A stretch of 64,000 nt of DNA from Polyangium sp. 15x6 (lineage in GTDB: Bacteria > Myxococcota_A > Polyangia > Polyangiales > Polyangiaceae): the NCBI RefSeq assembly GCF_029960785.1, contig NZ_JASBQE010000046.1, positions 1 through 64,000 of the forward strand. Reading direction: 5' to 3'. Below the pieces are notes generated by a model. The model saw only the letters and a list, made by a program, of their open reading frames with translations, was not told the DNA's origin and made no database searches. Of this stretch, positions 8,681 to 17,204 are shown piece by piece (position 1 is the first letter of the stretch; each line of letters begins with the position of its first letter). The translations under genes and the position numbers were made by a program.

Positions 8681-11600
8681 TCACCGCCGAATGCGAGCCA
8701 CCCATGCCTCGACGTCCGCGGCGGCGGCCTCCGCCCTCGGCCCGGCCGCGAGATATCCCGCCCGAGCCTCGTCCGCGAGCACGACCGCGCGCTGCCGGTC
8801 CTCCCCGGCCGCCACGAGCGCATGCGCGAGGGAATACCGTGCGTCCGCCAGCTTGGTCGGGTCGCCCGGATGACGCAGGAGCAAAGCGACCGCGCGCTCG
8901 AGCAGCGGAATGGCTCGTTTCGGCGCGTGACGCTCGATATGGATGTCCGCGAGTGGGACGAGCGCGTCCGCGAGCGAAGGGTGCTCCTTCCCGAGCCGCG
9001 CCTCGTTGATGGCGAGGGAGCGCTCGACGAGCGGCTCGGCTGCATCGAGGCGGCCGACCGCGCCATAGATCCTGCCCAGCATGTCGAGCGTGCTCGCGAC
9101 GAGCGGATGCTCGGGCCCGAGCGCCTTCTCACGAATCTCGAGCGCGCGGCGCAGGAGCGAGAGCGCCTCCTCGTGGTCCCCTTCGTCGTGACGCACGATG
9201 GCAATGAAGACCAGCGTGCTGGCGACGACGGCGTGGCCCGCGCCGAGGATTTTTTCACGTATCGCGAGCGAGCGACGGTAATGGTCGAGCGCCTCCTGTT
9301 TGCGCCCCAGCATGTGCAGGGCACGCCCCATGGCTTCGAGGCAGCTTGCCGCTTGCTCGGAGTCCTCGCCGCGCTTCTGGCGCTCCCCCTCGTAGGCCTG
9401 CTGGAAGAGGGGCAGCGCCGCGGCGTGGTTGCCTCGGACGGTGAGGGTCCTGGCCAGATCGAAGAGCGCCGTCAATCGCACCGGGTGCTCGGGCGGCAAG
9501 CTTCGCTCGCTGCTCTCGACGATGGCTCGGCTCTCGGCCTCGGCCTCGGCCAGCGCGCCACTCTCCAGGTGGACGAGGACGAGCGCCCGGCGCGCGCGCA
9601 GCGCCGACGGATGGTCTTTGCCGAGCGTATTCGACAAGGTGGCGATCGCTCGATCGACGGAGGCTCGGGCTTCGGCGAGCTTGCCCTGATAGCGTTGCGC
9701 GCTCCCGAGCCCTTGCAGCGAGGCCGCGAGGAGCTCCGGATCGTGGGGCGCGAATCGCTCGACCTGCTCGACGGCGTGCCGGCAATCCGCCTCGATCTGC
9801 GGCGCATCGGCGAGCGCATTGCCTCGCGTGCAGATCCGCACGGACAGCCGCGCGAGGAGCTCCGGATTGGCCCCGCGTCTGCGAAGCGACGCCCGCGCAT
9901 ACTCCAGAGCACGCGCGGCCTCGTCGACCCGGCGCACGTCGAAGGCCAGAATGCCGAACAGATCGACCCAGGCGCTCGCCACGATCTCGTCATGGTGGCT
10001 CGAAATCGCCGCGTGGGCCGCCGCGTGATAGTCCACCTCGGCTTCGCGATCCTTGCCGAGGAGGTCGCGAAAGCGCGCGCGCAGGTAGAGCGCCTCCGCT
10101 TCCAGCGGCCCATAACGTGTCTCGGCGGCGCGCTGGACCAGAGGATCGACCCGCGAGAGCCCGTCCTGGTAACGACCCACGGCGAGCTCCGCGCGCGCGC
10201 GGGAGAGATCTCCCGTGACCCGGTCGATCGCCTCCTGCGCCGCCGGATCCGCCGGACGCGGATCCATCGAGGAGAGCGATTCCAGGTTTTCGCAATCGCT
10301 GACGGGCGCGAGCTCGGAGACCGCATGCGCGCTCTCGTCGACCACGGCGACGTCGGCCTGCGCGAGCGCCTGGGTGAGCGCGCCGAGATCCGCGAGCCGC
10401 CGCTCGAGGCATACCATGCGCCGGCCGAGCTGCTCTTCCGTCTGCTCGCCGCGTACCCGCGTCGCCTCGCAGGCTTGTGTATGCGCGTCCGCCCATTCCG
10501 TCGCTCGCCGGTCGAGGTGCGCCGCGATCTGGTCGAAGGCGCCCGCCGCATAGGGCAGCCCGGTCGCGAGGAACGCTTCGCGGACGGCGGCACGCCCGGA
10601 CGCGTCCCACACGCCCTCGAGCCTCCTCGACGCCCCACGACAAGGCGGCTCCGCGGAAGGCCCCATCGACGCACGGACGACCCCGCCCGCGACGACCGCC
10701 GCGAGCAGGGGGACGACCCACATCGCAATCCGCCGGCGGAGCGCGCGCCGATCCCGCTCGAGGATGGCGAGCAGATCCACGAGCGAGGCATGCCGGGCTT
10801 CGGGCTTCACGGACAAACCACGCCGGAGGGCCTCGTTCAGCCAGGCAGGGATATCGGCCGCGTGCGGGGCGTGGATGTCTCCGCGCTGAATGGCGTCGAG
10901 GATCTCGGCCGGTGTATCGCCGCGGAAGGGGCGTGCGCCGTGGAGAGCCTCGTGGAGGGCGACACAAAAGCTGAATTGGTCCGCGCGCGCGTCGGCGCGT
11001 CGGCCCTGATGTTGCTCGGGCGCCATGTAGGCGGGGGTGCCGGCGATGACGGTCTGCACCGCCTCCGCCTCCGCGCCCGAGCTCGATGCTTTCGTGCCCC
11101 GGGGAAGCCCGTCCCGCGCGAGGCCGAAATCGAGCACCCGAACTCTGCCATCGCGCCCGACCACCACGTTCGCGGGCTTGAAGTCACGGTGCACGATCCC
11201 CATCGCGTGCGCGGCGGCGAGCCCCCGGCCCGCCTGGAGGAACACCGGGAGGAGCTCGTGCAAGGGGCGACGGCGCTCCGCGAGCCACGCGGCGAGCGTA
11301 GGCCCCTCGACGAACTCCATCACGATGAAGACGTTTCCGTCGGTCACCCCCACGTCGTGGATCGAGACCACGTTCGGATGAGCGAGGCGCGCCAGCGTCT
11401 GCGCCTCGGAGAGCAGGCGCGCTCGGGTCGGCTCGCTCCCTTCCCCTCGGTTCTCGGCGCGGAGCACCTTCAATGCCACCCGCCGGTTCAGCTCCGGGTC
11501 GTAGGCGGCATACACGACGCCCATACCACCGGCGCCCACCCGGGAGAGCACGACGTAGCGGCTGACGGCGCTTCCAGGCTGAAGCGGAGCCTCGGCGCCG

Positions 11601-11824
11601 GGGGGACACGTGCCCATGACCGTCGTGGCTTCGCCCCTGGGACGAGCGGCGAGCTCCGGCGTCGCGCCGCTCTCCCGTGACGTGTGGAGGGGCTGTCCCA
11701 CCACGGCGAGCAGCTCCTGGCACGCGGGGCATTCGTCCACGTGGTGCTCGGTCCGCGCGGCCATCTCGGGGGCGAGGTGGCCGCCGAGGAGCGCGTTCAG
11801 CGTGTTCTCACCCGGGCAATCCAT
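8681..11824 (-). CDS. Ser/Thr protein kinase with N-terminal zinc-finger-like motif, TM helix and TPR tail
   Basis: 1047 aa from ATG 11824; a longer frame upstream would overlap the divergent sigma-factor gene and reads as low-complexity sequence. Residues 1-45 hold a His28-x3-Cys32-x2-Cys35 motif, as in zinc-containing anti-sigma (zf-HC2) domains. A Hanks kinase domain follows: Gly loop GAGGMG (97-102), Lys119, HRDFKPAN (212-219) with catalytic Asp214, DFG (232-234) and APE. A membrane helix at about 366-384 separates it from a roughly 660-residue TPR region, probably extracytoplasmic, with kinesin-light-chain-like repeats near the C-terminus (ALEIREKALGPEHPLVAS). It is divergent from the gmx1 sigma factor with 100 bp between starts, suggesting that the kinase or its zinc motif controls that sigma factor; this is an inference. 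Confidence 0.9.
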   Translation of the reverse strand: MDCPGENTLNALLGGHLAPEMAARTEHHVDECPACQELLAVVGQPLHTSRESGATPELAARPRGEATTVMGTCPPGAEAPLQPGSAVSRYVVLSRVGAGGMGVVYAAYDPELNRRVALKVLRAENRGEGSEPTRARLLSEAQTLARLAHPNVVSIHDVGVTDGNVFIVMEFVEGPTLAAWLAERRRPLHELLPVFLQAGRGLAAAHAMGIVHRDFKPANVVVGRDGRVRVLDFGLARDGLPRGTKASSSGAEAEAVQTVIAGTPAYMAPEQHQGRRADARADQFSFCVALHEALHGARPFRGDTPAEILDAIQRGDIHAPHAADIPAWLNEALRRGLSVKPEARHASLVDLLAILERDRRALRRRIAMWVVPLLAAVVAGGVVRASMGPSAEPPCRGASRRLEGVWDASGRAAVREAFLATGLPYAAGAFDQIAAHLDRRATEWADAHTQACEATRVRGEQTEEQLGRRMVCLERRLADLGALTQALAQADVAVVDESAHAVSELAPVSDCENLESLSSMDPRPADPAAQEAIDRVTGDLSRARAELAVGRYQDGLSRVDPLVQRAAETRYGPLEAEALYLRARFRDLLGKDREAEVDYHAAAHAAISSHHDEIVASAWVDLFGILAFDVRRVDEAARALEYARASLRRRGANPELLARLSVRICTRGNALADAPQIEADCRHAVEQVERFAPHDPELLAASLQGLGSAQRYQGKLAEARASVDRAIATLSNTLGKDHPSALRARRALVLVHLESGALAEAEAESRAIVESSERSLPPEHPVRLTALFDLARTLTVRGNHAAALPLFQQAYEGERQKRGEDSEQAASCLEAMGRALHMLGRKQEALDHYRRSLAIREKILGAGHAVVASTLVFIAIVRHDEGDHEEALSLLRRALEIREKALGPEHPLVASTLDMLGRIYGAVGRLDAAEPLVERSLAINEARLGKEHPSLADALVPLADIHIERHAPKRAIPLLERAVALLLRHPGDPTKLADARYSLAHALVAAGEDRQRAVVLADEARAGYLAAGPRAEAAAADVEAWVARIRR

Positions 11825-11924
11825 GCGGAGACAGGGCACGTTATCGTGCGCGTCTTCCGCGGGCAAGGGCGCCACGGCGCGCCTCTTGGCAGGAGCCGCT
11901 CCCGTGATGCTACCATGCGTGCAC

Positions 11925-12824
11925 ATGGGAGACGGCACGGCTCTGGCTCGCTGCTTCTCGACTGCGTGGAGAGCCGCGCGGCCGGATGCTCCCGCGGATT
12001 GGCTCGATCTGGACGCGGCCTCGCTCGAGGCGGCGCTCGCCTCCCTCCTCGCCGCGGCGCGCGCGTGCTTCCCCGACGTGAAAATCGAGCCCGACGTATT
12101 CATTCCCTACCTCGCGGCGAGGGTGGACACGGACGCGCCATTGATTCGCGCGCTGTCGCCCCGCGCGGGCGCGGATCTGTACCTCGCCTGCGCTTGCGCC
12201 CGCGGCGACGCGACGGCCATCGCGACGTTCGACAAGACCTTGCTGCGCGACGTCACGGCTGCGCTCGCCCGTATCGACCTCGGGAGCACCACGCTGGAGG
12301 ACCTCCGGGACCGTATCCGGCATCGTATCCTGGTCGGCGAGGGCGGTTCGCTCCCCCGGATCGCCGAATACGCGGGCCGGGGGGATCTGCGCGGCTGGCT
12401 CCGTGTCGTCGCCGTCCGCGAGGCGCTCGGCCTTTTGCGCAAACAGAAGCGTGAAGAGCGCGCCCACCTCGAGCTCGCCCAGATCGACCCCGCGTCGGGT
12501 GATCCCGAGCTCGCCCGGATCGAGCGACTTTACCACGAGGAGTTCCAGAGCGCGTTCCGGGAAGCGCTGGCCTCGCTGTCGCCGCGCGAGCGCAACCTGC
12601 TCCGCCAGCACTACCAGCAGGGCCTCGGCATCGATGAGCTCGGTGTGCTCTACGACATCCACCGCGCGACGGCCGCCCGCTGGGTCGCCCGCGCCCGCGA
12701 GCGCCTCGCCTCCGGCACGCGGCAGCGCATGCGCGAGCGCCTTCAGGTCGAGCGCGGCGAGCTGGACGACATTCTCCGCCTCATCCAGAGCCGGCTCGAG
12801 ATCACCTTGCGGTCGCAGGGCTAG
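11925..12824 (+). CDS. Sigma-70 family RNA polymerase sigma factor, Myxococcales gmx1 type
   Basis: 299 aa from ATG 11925; GTG 11904 and ATG 11907 are in-frame alternatives that would add 6-7 residues. The protein resembles the Myxococcales-specific sigma family (TIGR03001, gmx1). It has an N-terminal helical part (about 1-95), a sigma-2-like region with TFDKTLLRDV and, after a linker, RGWLRVVAVREAL, and a sigma-4-like C-terminus with SPRERNLLRQHY followed by a helix-turn-helix in GIDELGVLYDIHRATAARW. It should recruit RNA polymerase to an unknown set of promoters. Its divergent neighbour is a kinase with an anti-sigma-like zinc motif. The Cys-rich lipoprotein 131 bp downstream may be a target or simply a neighbour. 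Confidence 0.85.
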   Translation: MGDGTALARCFSTAWRAARPDAPADWLDLDAASLEAALASLLAAARACFPDVKIEPDVFIPYLAARVDTDAPLIRALSPRAGADLYLACACARGDATAIATFDKTLLRDVTAALARIDLGSTTLEDLRDRIRHRILVGEGGSLPRIAEYAGRGDLRGWLRVVAVREALGLLRKQKREERAHLELAQIDPASGDPELARIERLYHEEFQSAFREALASLSPRERNLLRQHYQQGLGIDELGVLYDIHRATAARWVARARERLASGTRQRMRERLQVERGELDDILRLIQSRLEITLRSQG

Positions 12825-12954
12825 GGGGCGAGGGGGCGACGTCGACGTCTCGAAAAAAAATGCGACTTCGGGGCGCGCCGAGCATCCCCCGGATGCTGGG
12901 CCTGCGCCTGAAGGCGCGCCGTCAGACAGCATGCTGACGTCCGGAGTTGTGAAA

Positions 12955-13752
12955 ATGAACACCAAAGCCTTCTCCCTTCTGCTCGCTTTGTCTCTCTCGC
13001 TGGCTGCGTGCAGCAACGTGCGACAAACGACGCCCCTCGCCTACGCGGGCGACGATGGGCGATCCACGGTGGCGTCGCTCGAGGGAGCCATTCAAAAGCG
13101 AGGCTATCGCCCCGTCTGCAAAGATCGCGAGTTCTGCAAGTTTCAGTACGGCCAGGAGGTCTGGGTCCATTTCAAGACGGGATCCGACAAGGTGGTGATG
13201 GCCGTCGACGTGGTCGATGGCAAGAAGATGCCCGCAGACAAGCGAAAAGCGCTGACGGACGAGGCGACGGCCGTCGGGGAGGCGATCTGGCGCGAGGCGA
13301 GCGCGGAGGCGATCGAGCGCGAAAAGGTCGCAGCCGAAAAGGCGAAGGCCGAGGCCGCGGCGCGCGCCGAGGCGGAGCGGAGGGAAGAGGAGCGCAAGAC
13401 GGCCGAGGCCAAGGCCTCCGGGAACGGGGGTTCGAGCGGCGGCGGGCTCGGCGGATTCCTCGGCGCGGCCGCCGACGTCCTCGGGGGCATCCAGGTCAAC
13501 ACGGGGCCCGGGCAGGGCAATGGCTCGGGAGGCGGGCAGGGCAATGCCTCGGCGCATTGCTGCGTGAACGGCTCCTATTACCAGTGCCCCTCGGCCGCGG
13601 CCGTGAACAAATGCGCCGGCGAGTCCGCCGCGTGCCTCTCGCGCTGCATGTCGAGCAGCGACATGAGCTGCGGCGAGCGCTGCATGAAGGAGCACCCGCC
13701 GGATCCCTCCGATTGCCAGAGGCAGTCCGACAAAGACGGCCAGTGCAGGTGA
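12955..13752 (+). CDS. Lipoprotein with coiled coil and Cys-rich C-terminus
   Basis: 265 aa from ATG 12955, preceded by GGAG at 12941; ATG 12931 is in-frame but would add residues before the signal peptide. The signal peptide ends LSLAAC (Cys19), a lipobox. Residues 20-110 form a small domain with a CKDREFCKFQYGQEVW segment. An Ala/Glu/Lys-rich coiled coil follows (about 115-160), then a Gly-rich stretch, then about 65 residues with a dense cluster of cysteines (CC, C, C, C, C, C, C, C, C, C). The last part probably forms a disulfide-rich knot outside the cytoplasm. I do not recognise the family. Copy A of the inverted-repeat element begins 43 bp after the stop. Confidence 0.75.
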   Translation: MNTKAFSLLLALSLSLAACSNVRQTTPLAYAGDDGRSTVASLEGAIQKRGYRPVCKDREFCKFQYGQEVWVHFKTGSDKVVMAVDVVDGKKMPADKRKALTDEATAVGEAIWREASAEAIEREKVAAEKAKAEAAARAEAERREEERKTAEAKASGNGGSSGGGLGGFLGAAADVLGGIQVNTGPGQGNGSGGGQGNASAHCCVNGSYYQCPSAAAVNKCAGESAACLSRCMSSSDMSCGERCMKEHPPDPSDCQRQSDKDGQCR

Positions 13753-13795
13753 ATCCAGCCCGGGTCTGAGCACGGATCTCGTCTTGGGGCCGCCG

Positions 13796-14098
13796 CGCCG
13801 GGGCGCTGCCCCGGACCCCGCGGGGGCTGTTCGCCCCTCGACCCGAACCAGCGCAAGCGCTGGACCTCAGGTGGAAGAACTGCGCGATGCGCAGTTCTTC
13901 CAACGGGCCCGTTGGAAGACCAGGGACGACGTTGCCCGTCGAAAGGTCAGCGCGGCTGTCTTGGTTGGCAGGGGTCGTTCCTCGGCCTGTTCGATGAACT
14001 GCGCATCGCGCAGTTCATCGACCCCGGGTCCAGCGCTTGCGCTGGTCCGGGTCCAGGGGTGGACAACCCCTGGTGGGGCCTGGGGCAACGCCCCAGCG
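13796..14098. repeat. Inverted-repeat element, copy A (303 bp, 106-bp imperfect terminal inverted repeats)
   Basis: Bases 13796-13901 match the reverse complement of 13992-14098 along their whole length with scattered mismatches, leaving a unique centre of about 90 bp. Inside each arm are nested perfect hairpins: 13873-13901 (13-bp stem, loop GAT), 13992-14020, and short GC stems such as 13848-13863. A second copy in the same orientation lies at 60902-61206. No frame inside looks like a protein. It resembles a MITE-like or structured intergenic repeat; no transposase is present. It occupies most of the 443-bp gap between the Cys-rich lipoprotein and the ATPase regulator; the rest of that gap shows nothing else clear. 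Confidence 0.85.
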
Positions 14099-14195
14099 AA
14101 ACGGCTCCCAGATGAAACCAATCCGCCGACGCCGCGCCGTGACCACGAGCCACGCGCCGCCCGCCCGCTCGCGTCCCCGAGCGGGCCGGGTGAAC

Positions 14196-16967
14196 ATGGC
14201 GGCCGAGGCGCGGTTCACGATGCTGGATGCCATGAAATCGAGGGCGCCCACGAACGTGTACGAGAGCCCGTCCTCGTTCGTCGGCCGCGCCCTGGATCTC
14301 GCGACGATCCTCGCTCGGTTCGACGAGGGCGCGCGGCTCGTCACGATCGTCGCGCCCGGGGGGATGGGGAAGACACGCGTGGCCACGCGGTTCGCGACGC
14401 TCCACGGCGCGGCGTACGCGGCGCATGGAGGCGGCGTCTGGTTTTGCGACCTGACGGACGCCGGCGACGTGGCGGCGATGTGCCGCGCCGTGGCGTCGGT
14501 CCTCGGCGTGGCGCTCGAACGGACGACGGAGGAGAGTGCCGTGGTGGCGGCGCTGGGGCAGGCGATCGCTCGGAAGAACCGCGTGCTCCTGGTCCTCGAC
14601 AACGTGGAGCACATCGCGACCGCGGCCGCCGGGGTGGTGGCTGCTTGGATGAAGGTCGCGCCGCACGCGCGCATCCTGGTCACGTCGCGCGCCGTGCTCG
14701 GCATCGCGGGCGAGCACCTCGTGCCGCTGGAGCCGCTCCGCGTGCCGGAGCCTGGCGCGAGTCGCGAGGAGCTCTTCGCGACGGAAGGCGTGGTGCTGTT
14801 TTTGAGCCGCGCGCGGGAAGTGCGGCCAGATTTCGAGGTCGGGCCGGGCGAGCTCGCGGCGCTCGGGGACGTCGTGCGCGCGACGGACGGGATCCCGCTC
14901 GCGATCGAGCTCTGCGCGGCGCGCGTGAGGCTCCTCGGGCTCGGACAGATCCGGAGCCGCCTCGCCGAGCCGCTGGATTTCCTGGTCCGACGCGAGGATC
15001 GCGGGCGGCATTCGTCCATGCGGCGCGCGATCCTGGACTCGCTCGTGCAGCTCGACGAGACCGAGCGCGCGTGCTTCGCGGCGTCGTCGGTGTTTCGCGG
15101 GGGTTTTACGGTGGAGGCGGCGGAGAGCGTGCTCGCCCGGCCGGGCGCGGACGTCCTCACGGTACTGGATGGGCTCGTCGCGCGCTCGCTCGTACGGATG
15201 CGCGCGGAGGGCGACGAGACGCGCTTTTCGCTCTTCGAAGCGATCCGCGAGCTCGCCGCGGAGGAGCTCTCGAAACGGCCGGGAGAGCTCGATCGCGCCG
15301 CGAGTCGGCACACCCGCTGGTTCGCGCGGTTCGGCCGCGCGCTCGCCGGGGAAGCGGCCTTCGGCGGCGCCGCGCGGGAGAAGCTCGGCCGCGAGATGGA
15401 CAACATGGTGGCGGCGCACGCGCGTGCGCTCGTCGACGCCGAGCGTGCGCCCGACGGGGACGGCGCCGAGCTCGCGCTCGGGCTCGCGCTCGCGCTCGAA
15501 CCGGTCGTCGTGCCGCGAGGTCTGTTCGAGCTCCGGCTCGTGCTGCTCGATCGAGCGATCACGGCTGCGCAGGCGACTGTATCCGGGACGAACCTCCCGG
15601 ATTTCGCGGCCGCCCTCGTCGCGCGGGGCGTCGCTCGGCGCGAGCTCGGCGACCCGAAGGCCGCGGGCTCGGATCTGGAAGCCGGCCTTGCGCTCGCTCG
15701 CGCGCGCGGCGATGCGGCGCTCGAGGCGCTCGCATGCATGCACCTCGGGGAGATCGTCGAGACGCTCGGCCGTACGGTCGAGGCGCGTGCGCACTTCGCG
15801 CGAGGGCTCGCGTGCCTCGGGGGCGCGACGGCCGGCCGATCTCGGCGCGCGCGTGAGGCCGAGATCCGGGCGTGCCTCGGGCATGCACTCCGACGCGAGG
15901 GCGAGCTCGCGGCGGCCGAACGCGAGGCGAAGCGCGCGCTCGCGCTGTACCGCGAGGCCGATTGCGAGGATCGGCTGCCGAGGGTGCTCTACGAGACGGG
16001 GGTCATCGCCCTCTTTCGGGAGAGCTACGCCGAGGCGAGCGCGTGTTTCGACGAGGCGCTCGTGATCGTGCGGCGCATCGGCGACATGCATGCCGAGGGC
16101 GCGCTCCTGAGCGCGCAGGGCATCCTCTTCCAGGAACGGGGCAAGCTCGACGAGGCGCTCGCTTGCCATGCGCGCGCGGTGCGGTTGTTTCACGAGATCG
16201 GCAGCCGTCATCGCGAGGGCAGCGCGCTCTACTACCTCGGCGGGGCGTTCCTCGAGCGAGGCTCGCCGGGCGAAGCGACGAAGCTCCTCGGGCGCTCGTT
16301 CGAGCTGATGGGCGTGGCCGGTTTCCAGCGGTACGAGGCGTTGATCGCCGGGTGCCTCGCGTCGGTGTGGTCCGACGAAGGGGATCCCGAAGCCTCCGCG
16401 CAGTGGCTCGCGAAGGCGCGCTGTGCGGCCGCCGCGTGCGAGAGCGAGCCGGCGCTGCAGGCGACGCTCGCGATCCACGAAGCTCACGTCGCGCTGGCCA
16501 AGGCGAGCGAGCCCGAGCGAACGCGGCTCCTCGAGAAGGCGCGCGCGCTCGCGCTCGGGCGCTCCAACGACGACGTGCGCTTCGCGCTGCGGATCCTCCT
16601 CGCGGCCGGCCGGCATGGACTCGCGGCGCCCGCGGAGGCGCTGGTCATCTCCGACGACGGGGCGCGGTTCCGGCTTCCGGGCGCCCGCGCGTCCGTGGAC
16701 CTGTCGCGCCGCGCGCCGCTGCGCCGCATCCTGCTCGCCCTCGCGAAGCTACGGGCCTCCGCGCCGGGCCAAACGTTGCCTCTCGACGAGATCGTCCGTG
16801 CCGGCTGGCCCGGCGAGCGGATTGGCGCGGACGCCGCGGCGAACCGCGTGCGCGTGGCGCTCGCGACGCTGCGCAAGCTCGGTCTCCGCGAGGTCCTGAT
16901 GACGGGGCAGGGCGGATACCTCCTCGACCCCGCGACGGCCGTCTACATCCCGTCACGAGGCGCTTGA
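14196..16967 (+). CDS. NB-ATPase/TPR regulator with C-terminal winged-helix-like domain
   Basis: 923 aa from ATG 14196; ATGs at 14112, 14220 and 14232 are in-frame, and the first conserved segment (SSFVGR) starts around residue 26. A STAND-type ATPase comes first: P-loop GGMGKT (55-60), Walker B LLVLDN with Asp135, then RILVTSR and a GIPLAIELCAAR helix typical of LuxR/AfsR-like ATPases. A long helical region (about 420-800) contains TPR units (for example ALACHARAVRLFHEIG). The last 90 residues look like an OmpR/SARP-type winged helix (DEIVRAGWPGE...ANRVRVALATLRKLG...GYLLD). In AfsR/SARP proteins this domain is at the N-terminus; here it is at the C-terminus. Probably a ligand- or protein-gated transcription regulator. 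Target unknown. Confidence 0.82.
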   Translation: MAAEARFTMLDAMKSRAPTNVYESPSSFVGRALDLATILARFDEGARLVTIVAPGGMGKTRVATRFATLHGAAYAAHGGGVWFCDLTDAGDVAAMCRAVASVLGVALERTTEESAVVAALGQAIARKNRVLLVLDNVEHIATAAAGVVAAWMKVAPHARILVTSRAVLGIAGEHLVPLEPLRVPEPGASREELFATEGVVLFLSRAREVRPDFEVGPGELAALGDVVRATDGIPLAIELCAARVRLLGLGQIRSRLAEPLDFLVRREDRGRHSSMRRAILDSLVQLDETERACFAASSVFRGGFTVEAAESVLARPGADVLTVLDGLVARSLVRMRAEGDETRFSLFEAIRELAAEELSKRPGELDRAASRHTRWFARFGRALAGEAAFGGAAREKLGREMDNMVAAHARALVDAERAPDGDGAELALGLALALEPVVVPRGLFELRLVLLDRAITAAQATVSGTNLPDFAAALVARGVARRELGDPKAAGSDLEAGLALARARGDAALEALACMHLGEIVETLGRTVEARAHFARGLACLGGATAGRSRRAREAEIRACLGHALRREGELAAAEREAKRALALYREADCEDRLPRVLYETGVIALFRESYAEASACFDEALVIVRRIGDMHAEGALLSAQGILFQERGKLDEALACHARAVRLFHEIGSRHREGSALYYLGGAFLERGSPGEATKLLGRSFELMGVAGFQRYEALIAGCLASVWSDEGDPEASAQWLAKARCAAAACESEPALQATLAIHEAHVALAKASEPERTRLLEKARALALGRSNDDVRFALRILLAAGRHGLAAPAEALVISDDGARFRLPGARASVDLSRRAPLRRILLALAKLRASAPGQTLPLDEIVRAGWPGERIGADAAANRVRVALATLRKLGLREVLMTGQGGYLLDPATAVYIPSRGA

Positions 16968-17204
16968 CGGGCTGCGCGGGCGGGCACGCTCCTCGCGCGG
17001 CGAAGCGCCATGCCGCAGGCGCGGCGAGGCGCCCGCGCGTGATTCGCATTCCGTAGGAGAGGCGCGATCCGCGCCATCCCAGCGAGATTTGGGCCTGAAC
17101 GGACAGTCGGAGCGTCGCTTGCCGGCGGCGTGTTCAGCTTCGATGTTCGCATTTACCCCCGTTCGCGCGAGCCCACGGAGCCGAGCGCTACGCTCCAACG
17201 GCGC

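Noticed and set aside
8645-11680. 1011-codon plus-strand open frame opposite the kinase-TPR gene
   Set aside because: Composition is Arg/Glu/Gly-rich without motifs, whereas the minus strand carries complete kinase motifs.
12829-12870. Terminator after the sigma factor gene (GACGTCGACGTC followed by a run of A)
   Set aside because: The run is of A on the plus strand, so no U tract would follow the hairpin for the plus-strand transcript, and on the minus strand the T run precedes the stem.
13947-16616. 889-codon minus-strand frame opposite the ATPase-TPR regulator
   Set aside because: No motif or start signal; it even runs through the inverted-repeat element, which is non-coding.
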